A stretch of 64,000 bases of DNA. Origin: Spirosoma pollinicola (GTDB lineage Bacteria; Bacteroidota; Bacteroidia; Cytophagales; Spirosomataceae). The position numbers were made by a program, and so were the translations under genes. Position 1 is the first letter of the stretch. Every line of letters starts with the position of its first letter. The DNA lies in assembly GCF_002831565.1 (NCBI RefSeq), contig NZ_CP025096.1, positions 1,897,026 through 1,961,025 of the forward strand, in the 5' to 3' direction. Positions 18,315 through 27,325 of the stretch are shown in pieces. The notes under the pieces are model-generated. The model searched no databases and was not told where the DNA came from. It saw only the letters and a list, made by a program, of their open reading frames with translations.

Positions 18315-18358
18315 TTCATTTCCTCCAAACGCTTTATTTACGTTAAATTTCTATCAGC

Positions 18359-19333
18359 ATGAACCGTTCTTTTGCTTTTGCTTATTATCTGTTTTTCATT
18401 TCTTCTTTTGCGGTTGCCCAAACAGAAGAGCCAATGCACTATAAAATAACTGTGCCGGCTGGAGCTGAATTAACCCTTGACGGTACATTGGCCATACCAA
18501 ATAACCTAAAAAAAGCGGTGCCGGTAGTTTTGCTCATCGCTGGCTCCGGTCCAACCGACCGCGACTGTAATAGTCCCTACGGACTAAAATCAAACTCATT
18601 CAAAATGCTGAGCGACAGTTTGGTTAGTAAAGGCATTGCTGTTGCCAGGTACGATAAGCGGGGGTCAGGCAATAACATACAGGCTGCGACCAAAAACCTT
18701 AAATCAGAAGACCATCGGTTCGATTTTTATGTGAGTGATGCCGTTGGATTTATTCGCCAGCTCCAGGCCGATAAACGATTTTCGTACCTGATTGTTGCTG
18801 GTCATTCTGAAGGTTCTCTAGTGGGAATGCTGGCTGCTGAGCAGACAAAGGCAAAAGGCTATATATCCATTGCCGGTCCAGGGCGTAACATTGCCGATGT
18901 ATTGAAAGCACAGGGACGCGCAGGAGGAAATCCGAAGGATATTCAGGCTGAAGTGGATAGCGCTTTGGATTCCCTGCGGGATGGCCATACCGTACACCCT
19001 AGAAACCCGCTTTTACAGGCCCAATTACCGCTTAAAGCGCAAATGGGTTTTATTTCCTGGATGAAGTACGATCCAGCGGCAGTAATTAAAAAGTATGGGG
19101 GTAATGTGCTGATTATTCAGGGTAAGAAAGATTTACAGGTAGCCGTGGCTGATGCCGAGTTGCTGAAAGCTGCCAGACCGGACGCAAAATTGGTTTTGTT
19201 CGATACTATGAATCATATTCTTAAAGACGTTGATGGACTGGACCCCAAAGAAAATTTTAAGACCTACAATAATCCTGAATTACCAATTACGCCAGGATTG
19301 GCAACTACAATTGCCCAGTTTGTGAAGCAATGA
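18359..19333 (+). CDS. Exported alpha/beta hydrolase (S33/acyl esterase-like)
   Basis: A 324-residue periplasmic or secreted serine hydrolase. A signal peptide is visible (residues 1-20, ending AVAQ). The oxyanion region is LLIAGSGPTDRD, the nucleophile elbow is AGHSEGSLVG (Ser near residue 158), the Asp probably lies in LIIQGKKDLQV and the His in DTMNHILKDV. Members of this group act on esters or peptides, and the substrate is unknown. It follows the ArsR gene closely and is probably co-transcribed and regulated by it. Confidence 0.88.
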   Translation: MNRSFAFAYYLFFISSFAVAQTEEPMHYKITVPAGAELTLDGTLAIPNNLKKAVPVVLLIAGSGPTDRDCNSPYGLKSNSFKMLSDSLVSKGIAVARYDKRGSGNNIQAATKNLKSEDHRFDFYVSDAVGFIRQLQADKRFSYLIVAGHSEGSLVGMLAAEQTKAKGYISIAGPGRNIADVLKAQGRAGGNPKDIQAEVDSALDSLRDGHTVHPRNPLLQAQLPLKAQMGFISWMKYDPAAVIKKYGGNVLIIQGKKDLQVAVADAELLKAARPDAKLVLFDTMNHILKDVDGLDPKENFKTYNNPELPITPGLATTIAQFVKQ

Positions 19334-19390
19334 CAGCGCTAAAAAAGGTGAGTAAACTTGTTTGCTGGAAGTCTACTGCCCTAAAAGAAA

Positions 19391-20032
19391 TTAGTTGGCA
19401 GAGTAGTAGTGTAAATAAGAAATTAATCGCTCGAAACGAATTTGTTCGTGTCTGTTCTGTGTCTGGGCGAGAAGTAAATGACGATAAGTATCAACCAGAG
19501 CATCGAAGTGAGTATTATGATTCAGGCGGGCCGTAATCAGGCCTTTATAATAGCGATGCATTTGGTTAAATACATAAAGACAGGGCTGGCCCGGTTGATT
19601 ATTTAGTAATCGATCGAGGGCAAGCAAGGAACTGGAAGCAGCTAGAAAATCAAAGCCTGAGGTAGCGAAAAAATGTTCAATTTGTTCACAAACGCTCAAG
19701 AGTTCATCTTCAGAATGAATGCAAAACCGGTCTATTGTAAAATCGCTGAACTGCCCGATCGAGATGAGCAACGTATTTGTATCAAGTTGGCTTATCGACT
19801 GGCTTGTTAAAAACTGTTGGGCAATTTGTTCAATCTGTTCATTTCGGCAACCGAGCCTGACAGCCAGCGTCGTTTCATGGGCATAAAAAGTTGGACAAAG
19901 CAGGATATGCTGGAAACCCGTATCCGTCGTTTTTCGGTATTGTTTCTTTTCTGGCAACAGCAAAAATTGATGCCGTTCGAAAAAAGGCGTCAGGTGTTGA
20001 TACAGTGAAGTTTCAAACGAAGTAGAGGTCAT
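19391..20032 (-). CDS. Hypothetical protein, 213 residues
   Basis: A soluble protein of unknown function. It has no signal peptide and a mixed alpha/beta pattern. Distinct phrases are FETSLYQHLTPFFERHQF at the start and HFDALVDTYRHLLLAQ near the end. It looks like an orphan Bacteroidota protein; I do not recognise a domain. It lies on the minus strand between the hydrolase and ssrA, ending 57 bases from the converging hydrolase stop. Confidence 0.7.
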   Translation of the reverse strand: MTSTSFETSLYQHLTPFFERHQFLLLPEKKQYRKTTDTGFQHILLCPTFYAHETTLAVRLGCRNEQIEQIAQQFLTSQSISQLDTNTLLISIGQFSDFTIDRFCIHSEDELLSVCEQIEHFFATSGFDFLAASSSLLALDRLLNNQPGQPCLYVFNQMHRYYKGLITARLNHNTHFDALVDTYRHLLLAQTQNRHEQIRFERLISYLHYYSAN

Positions 20033-20208
20033 CAGCGTAGTGCCAAAAGAGCAAAATACGGCTATTAGCGACTGTATAACTGGTTTATGAGCAAGAAGTT
20101 TTGATTGTACCTACAAAAAAAGGCACGTAACAATAATGTATAAACGTCGAACCAAAGACTATTGATCCGGGTTACTTACCTGCACACTCAAGTTTTGTGT
20201 GTCAATTT

Positions 20209-20579
20209 GGGGACGACCGGAATTGACAGCTTGCTGAGGTCGCGTGTAAGCATGCCAGGAGTTGACGGTATTTCCTGCCCAAACAAATCGTCAAAACAAT
20301 AACTGGCGAATATAACTACGCCATGGCTGCCTAATCTGGAGGATTAAGCATTAGCCATTGTCTCCCCGGCCTACGTGCTGCTGGCTGGATCAGGAGGCAT
20401 CGACTCGCAGCGCTGGCTCGGTTTATGGTGTTAACGGCCGAGTAAGACACAAGCACCTACGGATGACGCTTGGTTTGGTATACACCGGGCCGATTCCCGA
20501 CAATCCCAAGTATACCTAAGCATGTAGAAGGCACGACGGGTTCCTTGACTGGACGAGAGTTCGAATCTCTCCGTCTCCA
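20209..20579 (+). ncRNA. ssrA: Transfer-messenger RNA (tmRNA)
   Basis: Rescues stalled ribosomes. The 5' end GGGGACG pairs with CGTCTCC near the 3' end to form the acceptor stem, and the T arm GAGAGTTCGAATCTCTC is intact at about 20555-20571. An open tag frame GGC GAA TAT AAC TAC GCC ATG GCT GCC TAA at 20305-20334 encodes GEYNYAMAA, close to the known Bacteroidota pattern (for example GENNYALAA). The CCA is not encoded: the discriminator A is followed by CAC. A strong terminator follows directly. Confidence 0.95.
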
Positions 20580-20583
20580 CACT

Positions 20584-20618
20584 AAAAAGTCGGCAAATCA
20601 TTGATTTGCCGACTTTTT
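20584..20618 (+). terminator. ssrA terminator
   Basis: A 16-bp perfect stem (20584-20599 with 20603-20618) followed by T residues, five bases after the tmRNA 3' end. Confidence 0.9.
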
Positions 20619-20639
20619 TTGTGCCCTGACGATGATTAT

Positions 20640-21167
20640 CTACTTTACTTTTATAATCTCGCCGAAGTAGTTCATCGTTACTAGGTAATCCAGGGTTTTT
20701 TTTGTGCCTGGTTCAATCAGCCTCATATTTACGGTAACGTATTTCTGACTGTTAAAGGTGGGTTTGTAGGTTACCGACTGAAGGATTGCCTGCTCAATAG
20801 ATTTGTCGGATTTGGTAAAATACAATAAGTCATCTTTAAGAAGTGTCCGTTTAAATACCCGGCTCCCAGTCTTTTTTGTTGCCAGAATGGTAACGGTATT
20901 ATTAAAATAACATTCGTCGGCAACTTGCATTGAACTGGTATCCTGGTCTACTGTTACCGATACTTTTATTGGTTTGGCTGATTCCTGATACTCATCTGAT
21001 TTACCCAGTTTCTCGGGTTTCACCACCGACAGGCAACTCTTGGATGTCTGCGTTGTAGCTGTAACAGAATCAATTTTTGCGGGATTGCTTTTTTCTTTAG
21101 CGTTTTCTGTATGGCCACAGGCAACTAAAAGATTAGCAAGTAGGAGTAATAAAAATGAGCTTCTCAT
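20640..21167 (-). CDS. Lipoprotein of unknown function
   Basis: A 175-residue predicted lipoprotein. The signal is MRSSFLLLLLANLLVAC with the lipid-modified Cys at residue 17, followed by a Ser/Lys/Thr-rich linker and a beta-rich domain (about 60-175) containing VTVDQDTSSMQV, FKRTLLKDDLLYF and DYLVTMNYFGEIIKVK. It may belong to the small Bacteroidota lipoprotein families such as DUF4738, but that is from memory of the pattern and is uncertain. It converges on ssrA, whose terminator lies in between. Confidence 0.7.
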   Translation of the reverse strand: MRSSFLLLLLANLLVACGHTENAKEKSNPAKIDSVTATTQTSKSCLSVVKPEKLGKSDEYQESAKPIKVSVTVDQDTSSMQVADECYFNNTVTILATKKTGSRVFKRTLLKDDLLYFTKSDKSIEQAILQSVTYKPTFNSQKYVTVNMRLIEPGTKKTLDYLVTMNYFGEIIKVK

Positions 21168-21449
21168 GCTGCAAATTTCGCTTTTATCCTGTTCTCAAAC
21201 ATAGGTTTTAGAAATTGTTTCTCAAACTCAGAAACTGGTTCGATAATTGATATTCAAATAAAATAGGCAGTCTACCGCTTATTATACTTGTCAAGGCGCA
21301 ATGACTTGCCAACTAACTCAGGGTTTCGACCGTGCGTTAATCAAAACATACGTATACATTAAACTAATTTCACATTTGGCCAGCGAACAACAAGCTAAAA
21401 TGTATTGAATTTCGTTTATTGTATTATACGGCTTATTATTTGTACTCTT

Positions 21450-21560
21450 ATGAAACGATCTCGCTCAGTTTCCCTTGATCCAGTCAATACAATTGCCTGG
21501 GTGGGTATTTTCACAGTCTCTGTTTTACTTGCAGCTGGCCTTGCAAAAGTTTTGTTTTAG
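21450..21560 (+). CDS. Small single-pass membrane protein, 36 residues
   Basis: A short open frame from ATG 21450 to TAG 21558-21560. The product starts with a basic stretch MKRSRSVSLDPVN and continues as a single hydrophobic helix (about residues 14-36) ending in AKVLF. The positive-inside layout and clean hydrophobic segment look like a genuine small membrane protein. A TAttaTTTG-like box lies just upstream. There is no family assignment; the evidence is composition only. Confidence 0.4.
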   Translation: MKRSRSVSLDPVNTIAWVGIFTVSVLLAAGLAKVLF

Positions 21561-21928
21561 TTCTGTGCAACGGCTACAATATATCCCTCTGGCTGTAGTG
21601 AATCTGGCTACTGCCAAAGTACTCATGCGTGCAAACGAGGTTGACAAATTGCCAAATGTTGTTACTGATCCTAACATAGGGGTTTAGACCTGATATCTCT
21701 ATCAGGTATGTCCGATCTGTGCTCAGCTATCCGGAGTTCTTATAAAATGTTTATTTCCGGTTTAAATCAGCTCTACTAAATCGGTATAGGCGAAAACTAC
21801 ACTCTATCCATTGTAGTTAGCCGCAAACATACCTGAAGTTTCCTAACCCTACTCCAGAAATGATCGAACAGACGATTTGGACGGATTTATTGGTAAAATT
21901 CATATATTTTCCTCCACTACATTCAAGT

Positions 21929-21977
21929 CATAAAACACAAGTGAACAGATAGACTATCTGTTCACTTGTGTTTTATG
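21929..21977. terminator. 24-bp perfect palindromic hairpin
   Basis: 21929-21952 and 21954-21977 are exact reverse complements around one central base. On the minus strand the hairpin begins at the stop codon of the small frame at 21973-22170, which suggests that it ends that transcript. It has the same design (one-base centre, no T run) as the palindrome at 3128-3190. Confidence 0.55.
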
Positions 21978-22170
21978 CTGTAAGTTGTTTCTGATGTGAA
22001 AAGGTCGATTGATAGTAGTTAATTTGCTGATAGATAGATAAATATGGCCATTCAAGCTTGATGAAATTAACTGGTGAAAATGGGAGTATATATGGTTGAA
22101 ACTGGATAGCCGCTTTTATTATTACTAATAAAATTATAAACACATAACTACGTATTTTGAAAGTACACAA
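21973..22170 (-). CDS. Possible small membrane protein, 65 residues
   Basis: A short frame starting with ATG 22170. It has a hydrophobic N-terminal helix (YVFIILLVIIKAAIQF) and an aromatic-rich rest. The stop codon touches the perfect 24-bp palindrome, as expected for a real gene followed by its terminator. No family is recognised. AT-rich DNA makes chance open frames common here, so the call is tentative. Confidence 0.35.
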   Translation of the reverse strand: MCTFKIRSYVFIILLVIIKAAIQFQPYILPFSPVNFIKLEWPYLSIYQQINYYQSTFSHQKQLTA

Positions 22171-22486
22171 CTAAATACTAAAAATAAAGTGCCTTGAATT
22201 TATCATTAATTATGGTGGCAGTTGATCAAGCTTTATAGTGAAATCCCAGTATAAATTCAGTAGTGTTAAGGTTAACAGATCGGTAACTGAACCATGGCTG
22301 GCAGAGTCTCCTGCTTAAGGAAATTGACGCATAAATAAACTATATTCGGAAAACTAACTTTACTTCTATATACATAAGGGTAAAAAGTTAGCTATAATTA
22401 AAATGCGATTCTCGCTTGCAAACTAATTTTCTGTTAATTTTTCAATACTTATTTAATAGATTTATTTTTTTGAAAATCAGACTTTG
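22171..22486. other. AT-rich intergenic region
   Basis: No convincing gene. It is AT-rich, with the promoter of the 22531 gene at the right end. Confidence 0.4.
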
Positions 22487-22494
22487 TATATTTG
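22487..22494 (+). promoter_or_regulatory. TATATTTG -7 box
   Basis: An exact match to the Bacteroidota -7 consensus TAnnTTTG, 36 bases before the ATG at 22531. A TTTG at 22469-22472 is closer than the usual -33 spacing, so only the -7 box is called. Confidence 0.5.
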
Positions 22495-22530
22495 CATCGT
22501 CTGTATCTAAAAATAATCCATTTACTGTCA

Positions 22531-23013
22531 ATGAAAGCTAAACAAATACGGTTCTTTTCTCCAGATGAGAATAGTGAATCAACAAAAAAAATTGAGAAAG
22601 CTGTTGTTAAGGCATCACCTGTAACGGGCTATATTTCATCGACGGGCAAATTGGTGTTTCCTGCCAAAGCTATTTCACAGTTAGGATTTGATCCGAATAA
22701 TAATCGGTTCAAAGTAGGTACCCAGGAAGGAAAGCGGAAAATAAAATCGCTATTTCTGATCCCGGGTGATGATGGGCAAGAGCAAACGTTCGAGCTGACT
22801 CAGGGGGCTAAGAGTTACGGTATTTCACTGCCCTACATTCTACAAAAGGGCGGAATCGACTTTGCAGAGGCAAAATATAGTTTCACTGTTAAGCCATTTG
22901 ACTATGATGAGAACGTAACAGGATACGAGCTAAAATTGTCGAGCGATAGTCCAAAACCAGAGTATACTGGCAAGCCACGTGGTCGGAAAAAGCTAAACTC
23001 AGCGGTTGAATAG
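22531..23013 (+). CDS. Hypothetical protein with AT-hook-like tail
   Basis: About 160 residues, cytoplasmic. After a Lys/Ser-rich start the protein has a beta-rich body (GYISSTGKLVFPAKAISQLGF, then KIKSLFLIPGDDGQEQTFEL and SYGISLPYILQKGGIDF). It ends with KPRGRKK, close to the AT-hook core PRGRK that binds the minor groove of AT-rich DNA. The function is unknown; a nucleoid or regulatory role is a guess from the tail. The start at ATG 22531 is set by the strong -7 box at 22487-22494. A terminator follows at 23072. Confidence 0.7.
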   Translation: MKAKQIRFFSPDENSESTKKIEKAVVKASPVTGYISSTGKLVFPAKAISQLGFDPNNNRFKVGTQEGKRKIKSLFLIPGDDGQEQTFELTQGAKSYGISLPYILQKGGIDFAEAKYSFTVKPFDYDENVTGYELKLSSDSPKPEYTGKPRGRKKLNSAVE

Positions 23014-23071
23014 TCTCTCTTTTTGATTGCCAGATTGGTCTTGAAGGAAATTTTTTTGTAACAAGAATGAG

Positions 23072-23094
23072 AAAGCGGATGAGTAATCCGCTTT
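23072..23094 (+). terminator. Intrinsic terminator
   Basis: A 9-bp stem (23072-23080 with 23086-23094) with a five-base loop and a T run, about 60 bases after the stop of the 22531 gene. Confidence 0.75.
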
Positions 23095-23837
23095 TTTATT
23101 GAGCCATGTAGTAGTTGTTTTATCAAAGTAATCTGCATCTGGTCCGAAAGTTGGTTTAACTATTAGTTCGTTAAGCTATAATTATGTTCTGAAAATTTAA
23201 TTCAACTAGAAACGATGGGCCAGGGTTGATGTTGATTTCAAGCCTGTTGTATAGCACCGTTAAAATTAACGTTGTTCTGGAAAGGAGCTAAACAAAAATT
23301 CTGATAGCTCTTTCTCAGTGAGTTGTGAGCATATTTAGTTAATCGGAATAAATTAGGGGCTCACCGGTACTACGAGAAAAAGTAGTACACAGCTAATTTG
23401 ATTTCATTAGTTGATTTCGTTACAGGATAAGAAATTATTTATAAATAAGTCGTTAAGTTTTTTGATAGATGTTGATTTTTTCATTTGACTTGCCTGTTTG
23501 CGTTGGTAATAAATACCTATAGGCAATTGAATCGTTCGTTTACCCATAAATGATGAAATTGAAATAGAAAAATTTAATCCGTTTCTTGAACTGATCACCG
23601 CCTTAATATCATAAAAAGTCTAAATTGATGACTTTTGTGCCTCAGTAACTTAAGGGATGAGCAGGACAAATTGCTATAGAAGCTTTACTGAACTACCAGA
23701 TAGTAATCAGTATTAAAAAATCATCCGTTAATAATCGGTACAGGTGGTAGTTTGTGTAATATATTTTATCAAAATTGGATGAAGAAGCAGGTATTATCAG
23801 TTAAAGAATAAATGCTTGCGTGCCTATTTTTCTTCTT
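23095..23837. other. Intergenic region without a supported gene
   Basis: About 740 bases, AT-rich. A 63-codon frame on the minus strand (23407-23598) has no recognisable features. Nothing else is supported here. Confidence 0.4.
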
Positions 23838-24464
23838 ATGACCCGTAATCAACTTGATGATTTAATAAGTCAGGGCGAACATACACGCCTGGAGTTCAAG
23901 CGTACTCTTTCGTCAGCCTACCGTATTGCCCGAACACTGGCCGCATTTGCCAACACGTCTGGCGGTACACTCCTGATTGGTATTACTGACAGTGGAAAAA
24001 CAGTTGGTGTTGTATCGGAATTTCGGGAGATCGATAAAATTGAAGAAGCTACCGACAGGTTGGTAGAGCCATCCTTAGTTGTTAGCTACGAAACGCTTGC
24101 GCCAGATGGGCGGCTTGTCCTTAGTATTACTATTCCCGAAAGCAGCGAAAAGCCTCATTATGTTCTGGATGAATCTGGTAAACGAACAATTTATGTTCGC
24201 GCAAAAGATAAATCGGTGCCGACCAACAAGCTCATTATCACGCCTGAAATGGCGGACCGTGAATTACTAAAATCACCCATGGCCCGAACATTGATTCAAT
24301 ACCTTCGTAAGAACGATCATATTACGGCCGATAAGTTTGCGAAACTGATCAATATATCAGACTATAGAGCCGGCAAATTGCTCCGACAACTAGCTGAGCG
24401 GGGATTACTGATCCTTATTGATAAACCTCGCCCGGTTCGCTATGCCCTTAAACTGGCAGAGTAA
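23838..24464 (+). CDS. AlbA_2 (Schlafen-like) domain protein with winged helix
   Basis: About 208 residues, cytoplasmic. The N-terminal AlbA_2 domain is recognisable from GEHTRLEFKRTLSS (Glu and Lys of the ExxK pattern), TLAAFANTSGGTLLIGI and VRAKDKSVPTN. A C-terminal helix-turn-helix (about 145-205) shows LRKNDHITADKFAKLINIS and GKLLRQLAERGLLI. Such proteins are thought to bind nucleic acid; the exact role is unknown. ATG 23838 is preferred to the upstream GTG 23820. It lies 22 bases before hemF and may be co-transcribed, although a promoter-like box overlaps its end. Confidence 0.85.
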   Translation: MTRNQLDDLISQGEHTRLEFKRTLSSAYRIARTLAAFANTSGGTLLIGITDSGKTVGVVSEFREIDKIEEATDRLVEPSLVVSYETLAPDGRLVLSITIPESSEKPHYVLDESGKRTIYVRAKDKSVPTNKLIITPEMADRELLKSPMARTLIQYLRKNDHITADKFAKLINISDYRAGKLLRQLAERGLLILIDKPRPVRYALKLAE

Positions 24465-24486
24465 TCCTTGTTGTATCTTTGTGAGT

Positions 24487-25401
24487 ATGATAACGCAGGA
24501 AGAAACGGTTTCTAAAGAAACAATCACCGATTTTTTTAAAGACCTTCAGGATCGAATCTGCCAATCGCTGGAGGAGGCCGACGGTGCGGCAACATTCCGT
24601 GAGGACGCATGGCAACGGCCGGGTGGGGGTGGAGGCCGCTCGCGGCTGCTCACTGATGGGGCTGTTATTGAAAAAGGGGGTGTTGGTTTCTCGGCTGTAC
24701 ATGGCGACGCAACGGAGGCTACACTTCGCACATTGAAACTGACAGAACCCGCCGAGTTTTACGCTACAGGTGTATCTATCGTGTTGCATCCTCGCAACCC
24801 AATGGTGCCCATTATTCACATGAATGTCCGGTATTTTGAAATGAGCACGGGGCATAACTGGTTTGGGGGAGGCATAGATCTAACGCCGCATTATGTTGTT
24901 GATGCAGATGCCCGCTTGTTTCATCAAGCGCTGCAATCCGTTTGCGACCGTCACGATCCTGCCTATTACCCGAAATTCAAGCCCTGGGCTGATGATTATT
25001 TCTACATACCACACCGCCAGGAAACGCGGGGTGTAGGGGGAATCTTCTTCGACTACTTGAAGCCGACAGATTCGGCTCATAAAGTCAGCTTGTTTGCTTT
25101 TGTACAGGAGGTGGGCAACTCGTTCGCGCCAATTTACACGCATTTCATGCACCAGAATCGGGATATCCCATATGGTGAGCGCGAAAAAAACTGGCAGTTG
25201 CTTCGTCGGGGACGATATGTCGAATTTAACCTGGTTTGGGACCGGGGCACCAAGTTCGGGCTTGAAACCAATGGCCGTACAGAATCTATTCTGATGAGTA
25301 TGCCTCCCCAGGCGAACTGGATTTACGATTTCAAAACCGAAGCGGGCAGCCGCGAAGAGCAAACACTGAATCTACTTCAAAAAGGTATCAACTGGGTATA
25401 A
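24487..25401 (+). CDS. hemF: Oxygen-dependent coproporphyrinogen III oxidase
   Basis: Converts coproporphyrinogen III to protoporphyrinogen IX in heme synthesis using O2, as a cytoplasmic dimer. At about 304 residues it is the usual length. Family signatures are WQRPGGGGGRSRLLTDG, EKGGVGFSAVHG, HMNVRYFEM, WFGGGIDLTPHY, FKPWADDYFYIPHR, RGVGGIFFDYL and RYVEFNLVWDRGTKFGL. ATG 24487 is preferred to earlier in-frame codons. TATCTTTG at 24474-24481 could serve as its own promoter, which would make the message almost leaderless. Together with the two heme proteins of the accessory cluster it is the only heme-pathway gene here. Confidence 0.96.
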   Translation: MITQEETVSKETITDFFKDLQDRICQSLEEADGAATFREDAWQRPGGGGGRSRLLTDGAVIEKGGVGFSAVHGDATEATLRTLKLTEPAEFYATGVSIVLHPRNPMVPIIHMNVRYFEMSTGHNWFGGGIDLTPHYVVDADARLFHQALQSVCDRHDPAYYPKFKPWADDYFYIPHRQETRGVGGIFFDYLKPTDSAHKVSLFAFVQEVGNSFAPIYTHFMHQNRDIPYGEREKNWQLLRRGRYVEFNLVWDRGTKFGLETNGRTESILMSMPPQANWIYDFKTEAGSREEQTLNLLQKGINWV

Positions 25402-25481
25402 TAGGTCCATTCCAGTCAAATCAGACTGTATCTTTAGTGGTCAAACGATAAACTTAAAAACAATTAATTTCATCATTCATC

Positions 25482-26336
25482 ATGAAGAGTATAAATTATC
25501 CGTCAGTAGCCGTAGTTATCCTGATTACACTCTGTTCGCTCTCGATCGCTCAGGCTCAGCTTAGAGTGCCGGCAGCCAGTCCTGTTCAAACCACCAAACA
25601 AAGTTTCGCCCTGGGCGATATTACACTGGAGTACTCCAGACCGGCGGTTAAAGGACGGGCGATCTTCGGTGATTTGGTCCCTTATGATAAAGTATGGCGT
25701 ACGGGTGCCAATGCGACATCCAAGATCACTTTCTCATCGGATGTGAAACTCGAAGGTAAAGAGGTCAAGGCGGGCACCTACGGGTTATTCACGATTCCGG
25801 GTAAAACCAGTTGGGAAGTAATGCTTTCCAAAGACCTGGACCTGGGAGCTAATGTGGGCGATTACAAAAAAGAAAATGAAGTTGTACGGGTTCAGGTGAA
25901 ACCGACTACGCTTGCCAATAAAGTAGAGACCTTTACCATCAATATCGCTGACATTTTGCCTAATTCGGCCGTGCTGGAAATTATGTGGGACAAAACCCGT
26001 GTTCCCGTTTCTATCACAGCCGATATTGATCAAACGATCGTGAAAAATATTAACGCTTCGCTCGCTTCTGATAAGCCTGCTTATTTTGAGGCAGCCAGTT
26101 ACTATTATGATACGAATCGGGATTTGAAGCAAGCCCTTGGCTGGGTGACCAAAGCCACGGAGCAGAATCCGAAAGCCTTCTGGGTAATGTTGCTGAAAGC
26201 CCGGATTGAACTGAAACTTAAAGAAAAAGCCAGTGCGATCACCAGTGCTGAGAAAACAGTTGCACTGGCAACGGAAGCAAAAAATGCGGATTACGTGAAA
26301 ATGGCGAATGACCTGATTGCTTCTGCTAAAAAATAG
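25482..26336 (+). CDS. DUF2911 domain exported protein
   Basis: A 284-residue exported protein common in Bacteroidota. It has a signal peptide (residues 1-25, ending AQAQ). The DUF2911 part follows with VQTTKQSFALGDITLEYSRP, GRAIFGDLVPYDKVWRTGANA, KAGTYGLFTIPG and the closing LEIMWDKTRVPV. The last 90 residues are helical and TPR-like (KALGWVTKA-type repeats). The function is unknown. A TATCTTTA box at 25429-25436 may be the promoter. A strong terminator follows. Confidence 0.9.
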   Translation: MKSINYPSVAVVILITLCSLSIAQAQLRVPAASPVQTTKQSFALGDITLEYSRPAVKGRAIFGDLVPYDKVWRTGANATSKITFSSDVKLEGKEVKAGTYGLFTIPGKTSWEVMLSKDLDLGANVGDYKKENEVVRVQVKPTTLANKVETFTINIADILPNSAVLEIMWDKTRVPVSITADIDQTIVKNINASLASDKPAYFEAASYYYDTNRDLKQALGWVTKATEQNPKAFWVMLLKARIELKLKEKASAITSAEKTVALATEAKNADYVKMANDLIASAKK

Positions 26337-26384
26337 ATGTCGATTCCCGGAAACGAGTTTGTTGGAGCCTGTTTTAAACATATT

Positions 26385-26423
26385 AACAGGAATGCCCGTG
26401 CAACCAGCGCGGGCATTCCTGTT
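26385..26423. terminator. Bidirectional intrinsic terminator
   Basis: A 14-bp perfect stem (26385-26398 with 26410-26423) with an 11-base loop, followed by T residues. It separates the DUF2911 gene from the converging YodC-like gene. Confidence 0.82.
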
Positions 26424-26437
26424 TTATACCCTCTTGA

Positions 26438-26644
26438 CTACGCTTTTGAGCCTGTCTGTTCACTACTATGTAGTTTCGTGAGCTTTGTGGCATCATAATC
26501 GCTTTCAGTGGGGTTGTCCTCACTACTGCTCTCACAGGTAACGGTGCGACCATTATCTTTAACAGATTTAACGGTCATAGGCGAACTGCCATCTAAAAGA
26601 GCGACCTGGTCGCCGGGCTGAAATTGAATGGGTAAATCTGCCAT
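26438..26644 (-). CDS. YodC-like (DUF2158) small protein
   Basis: 68 residues. The pattern FQPGDQVALLDGSSPMTVKSV matches DUF2158/YodC (known consensus F-xGD-V-L--GGP-MTV), followed by a short strand pair with the Cys of TVTCESSS and an unstructured Ser/Lys tail. These proteins are SH3-like and of unknown function, often near stress or regulatory genes. It is probably monocistronic, converging on the DUF2911 gene. Confidence 0.75.
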   Translation of the reverse strand: MADLPIQFQPGDQVALLDGSSPMTVKSVKDNGRTVTCESSSEDNPTESDYDATKLTKLHSSEQTGSKA

Positions 26645-26788
26645 GTTTTGAAAAAGAAAAGGTTAACTGATTCGTTAAGATTGACTCTCCCAAAACTGGT
26701 TTGCCATACAAATGTTCAGGACCGATCAGAACCTGAAATCATCGGGTCGTTGAACAGACACGGTGCTTTTTGGTCTCAATTCTGGTAC

Positions 26789-27325
26789 TTAATCACACCA
26801 ATTGTCAGTGATTGTCTTGATAAGATCAATCATGTCCATATAAGTAGATGGTTTTGTGTAGAATTGATCGGCGCCCAAGGCCAGGGCTGTTCGTCGATCT
26901 TCGTTTGTAACCCACGATGAAGTCGTAAGCACGACCACCGTAAGATTATCATAACTTTGATTATCTCGTATTTTCTGTAATATATCCAGACCGCTCACCC
27001 GGGGCATATTAAGGTCCAGTAAAACTACTCTAGGTAATAAGTTGGTTTTTGTCATTCTGGATAGCAGTTCTTCACCATTGTCGAGCGTTATTACTGGAAT
27101 ATCGGGGCGAACGCTGTTAAACGCGGACTTGATAAAAAACTGATCGTTAATGTTGTCATCCACTACCCAGACAGGAGCTACTTTATTGACCAGCATGTTA
27201 CTTAACCTGCTTTCTGCCGATTCAGGTAATTTGTAAACTCTGTGTACCTGTTGAATATAATGCGAAAACAATTCGTTAATCCGCTTGACAGTATAGTTTT
27301 CACTTGTTTGAGGAGAGTGATTCAT
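26789..27325 (-). CDS. Single-domain response regulator with helical N-terminal extension
   Basis: 178 residues. A helical extension of about 50 residues (INELFSHYIQQVHRVYKLPE) precedes a receiver domain: WVVDDNIND for the acidic pair, VVLLDLNMPRVSG with the phospho-acceptor Asp, VVLTTSS for the Thr, and FYTKPST for the Lys. There is no output domain, so it probably acts by protein-protein contact in a phosphorelay or hybrid pathway. No kinase gene is adjacent. It is the first of several receiver-only proteins in this window. Confidence 0.9.
   Translation of the reverse strand: MNHSPQTSENYTVKRINELFSHYIQQVHRVYKLPESAESRLSNMLVNKVAPVWVVDDNINDQFFIKSAFNSVRPDIPVITLDNGEELLSRMTKTNLLPRVVLLDLNMPRVSGLDILQKIRDNQSYDNLTVVVLTTSSWVTNEDRRTALALGADQFYTKPSTYMDMIDLIKTITDNWCD

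Noticed and set aside
23407..23598. 63-codon minus-strand frame between the AT-hook-like and AlbA_2 genes
   Set aside because: AT-rich DNA gives such frames by chance; no conserved motif is visible.
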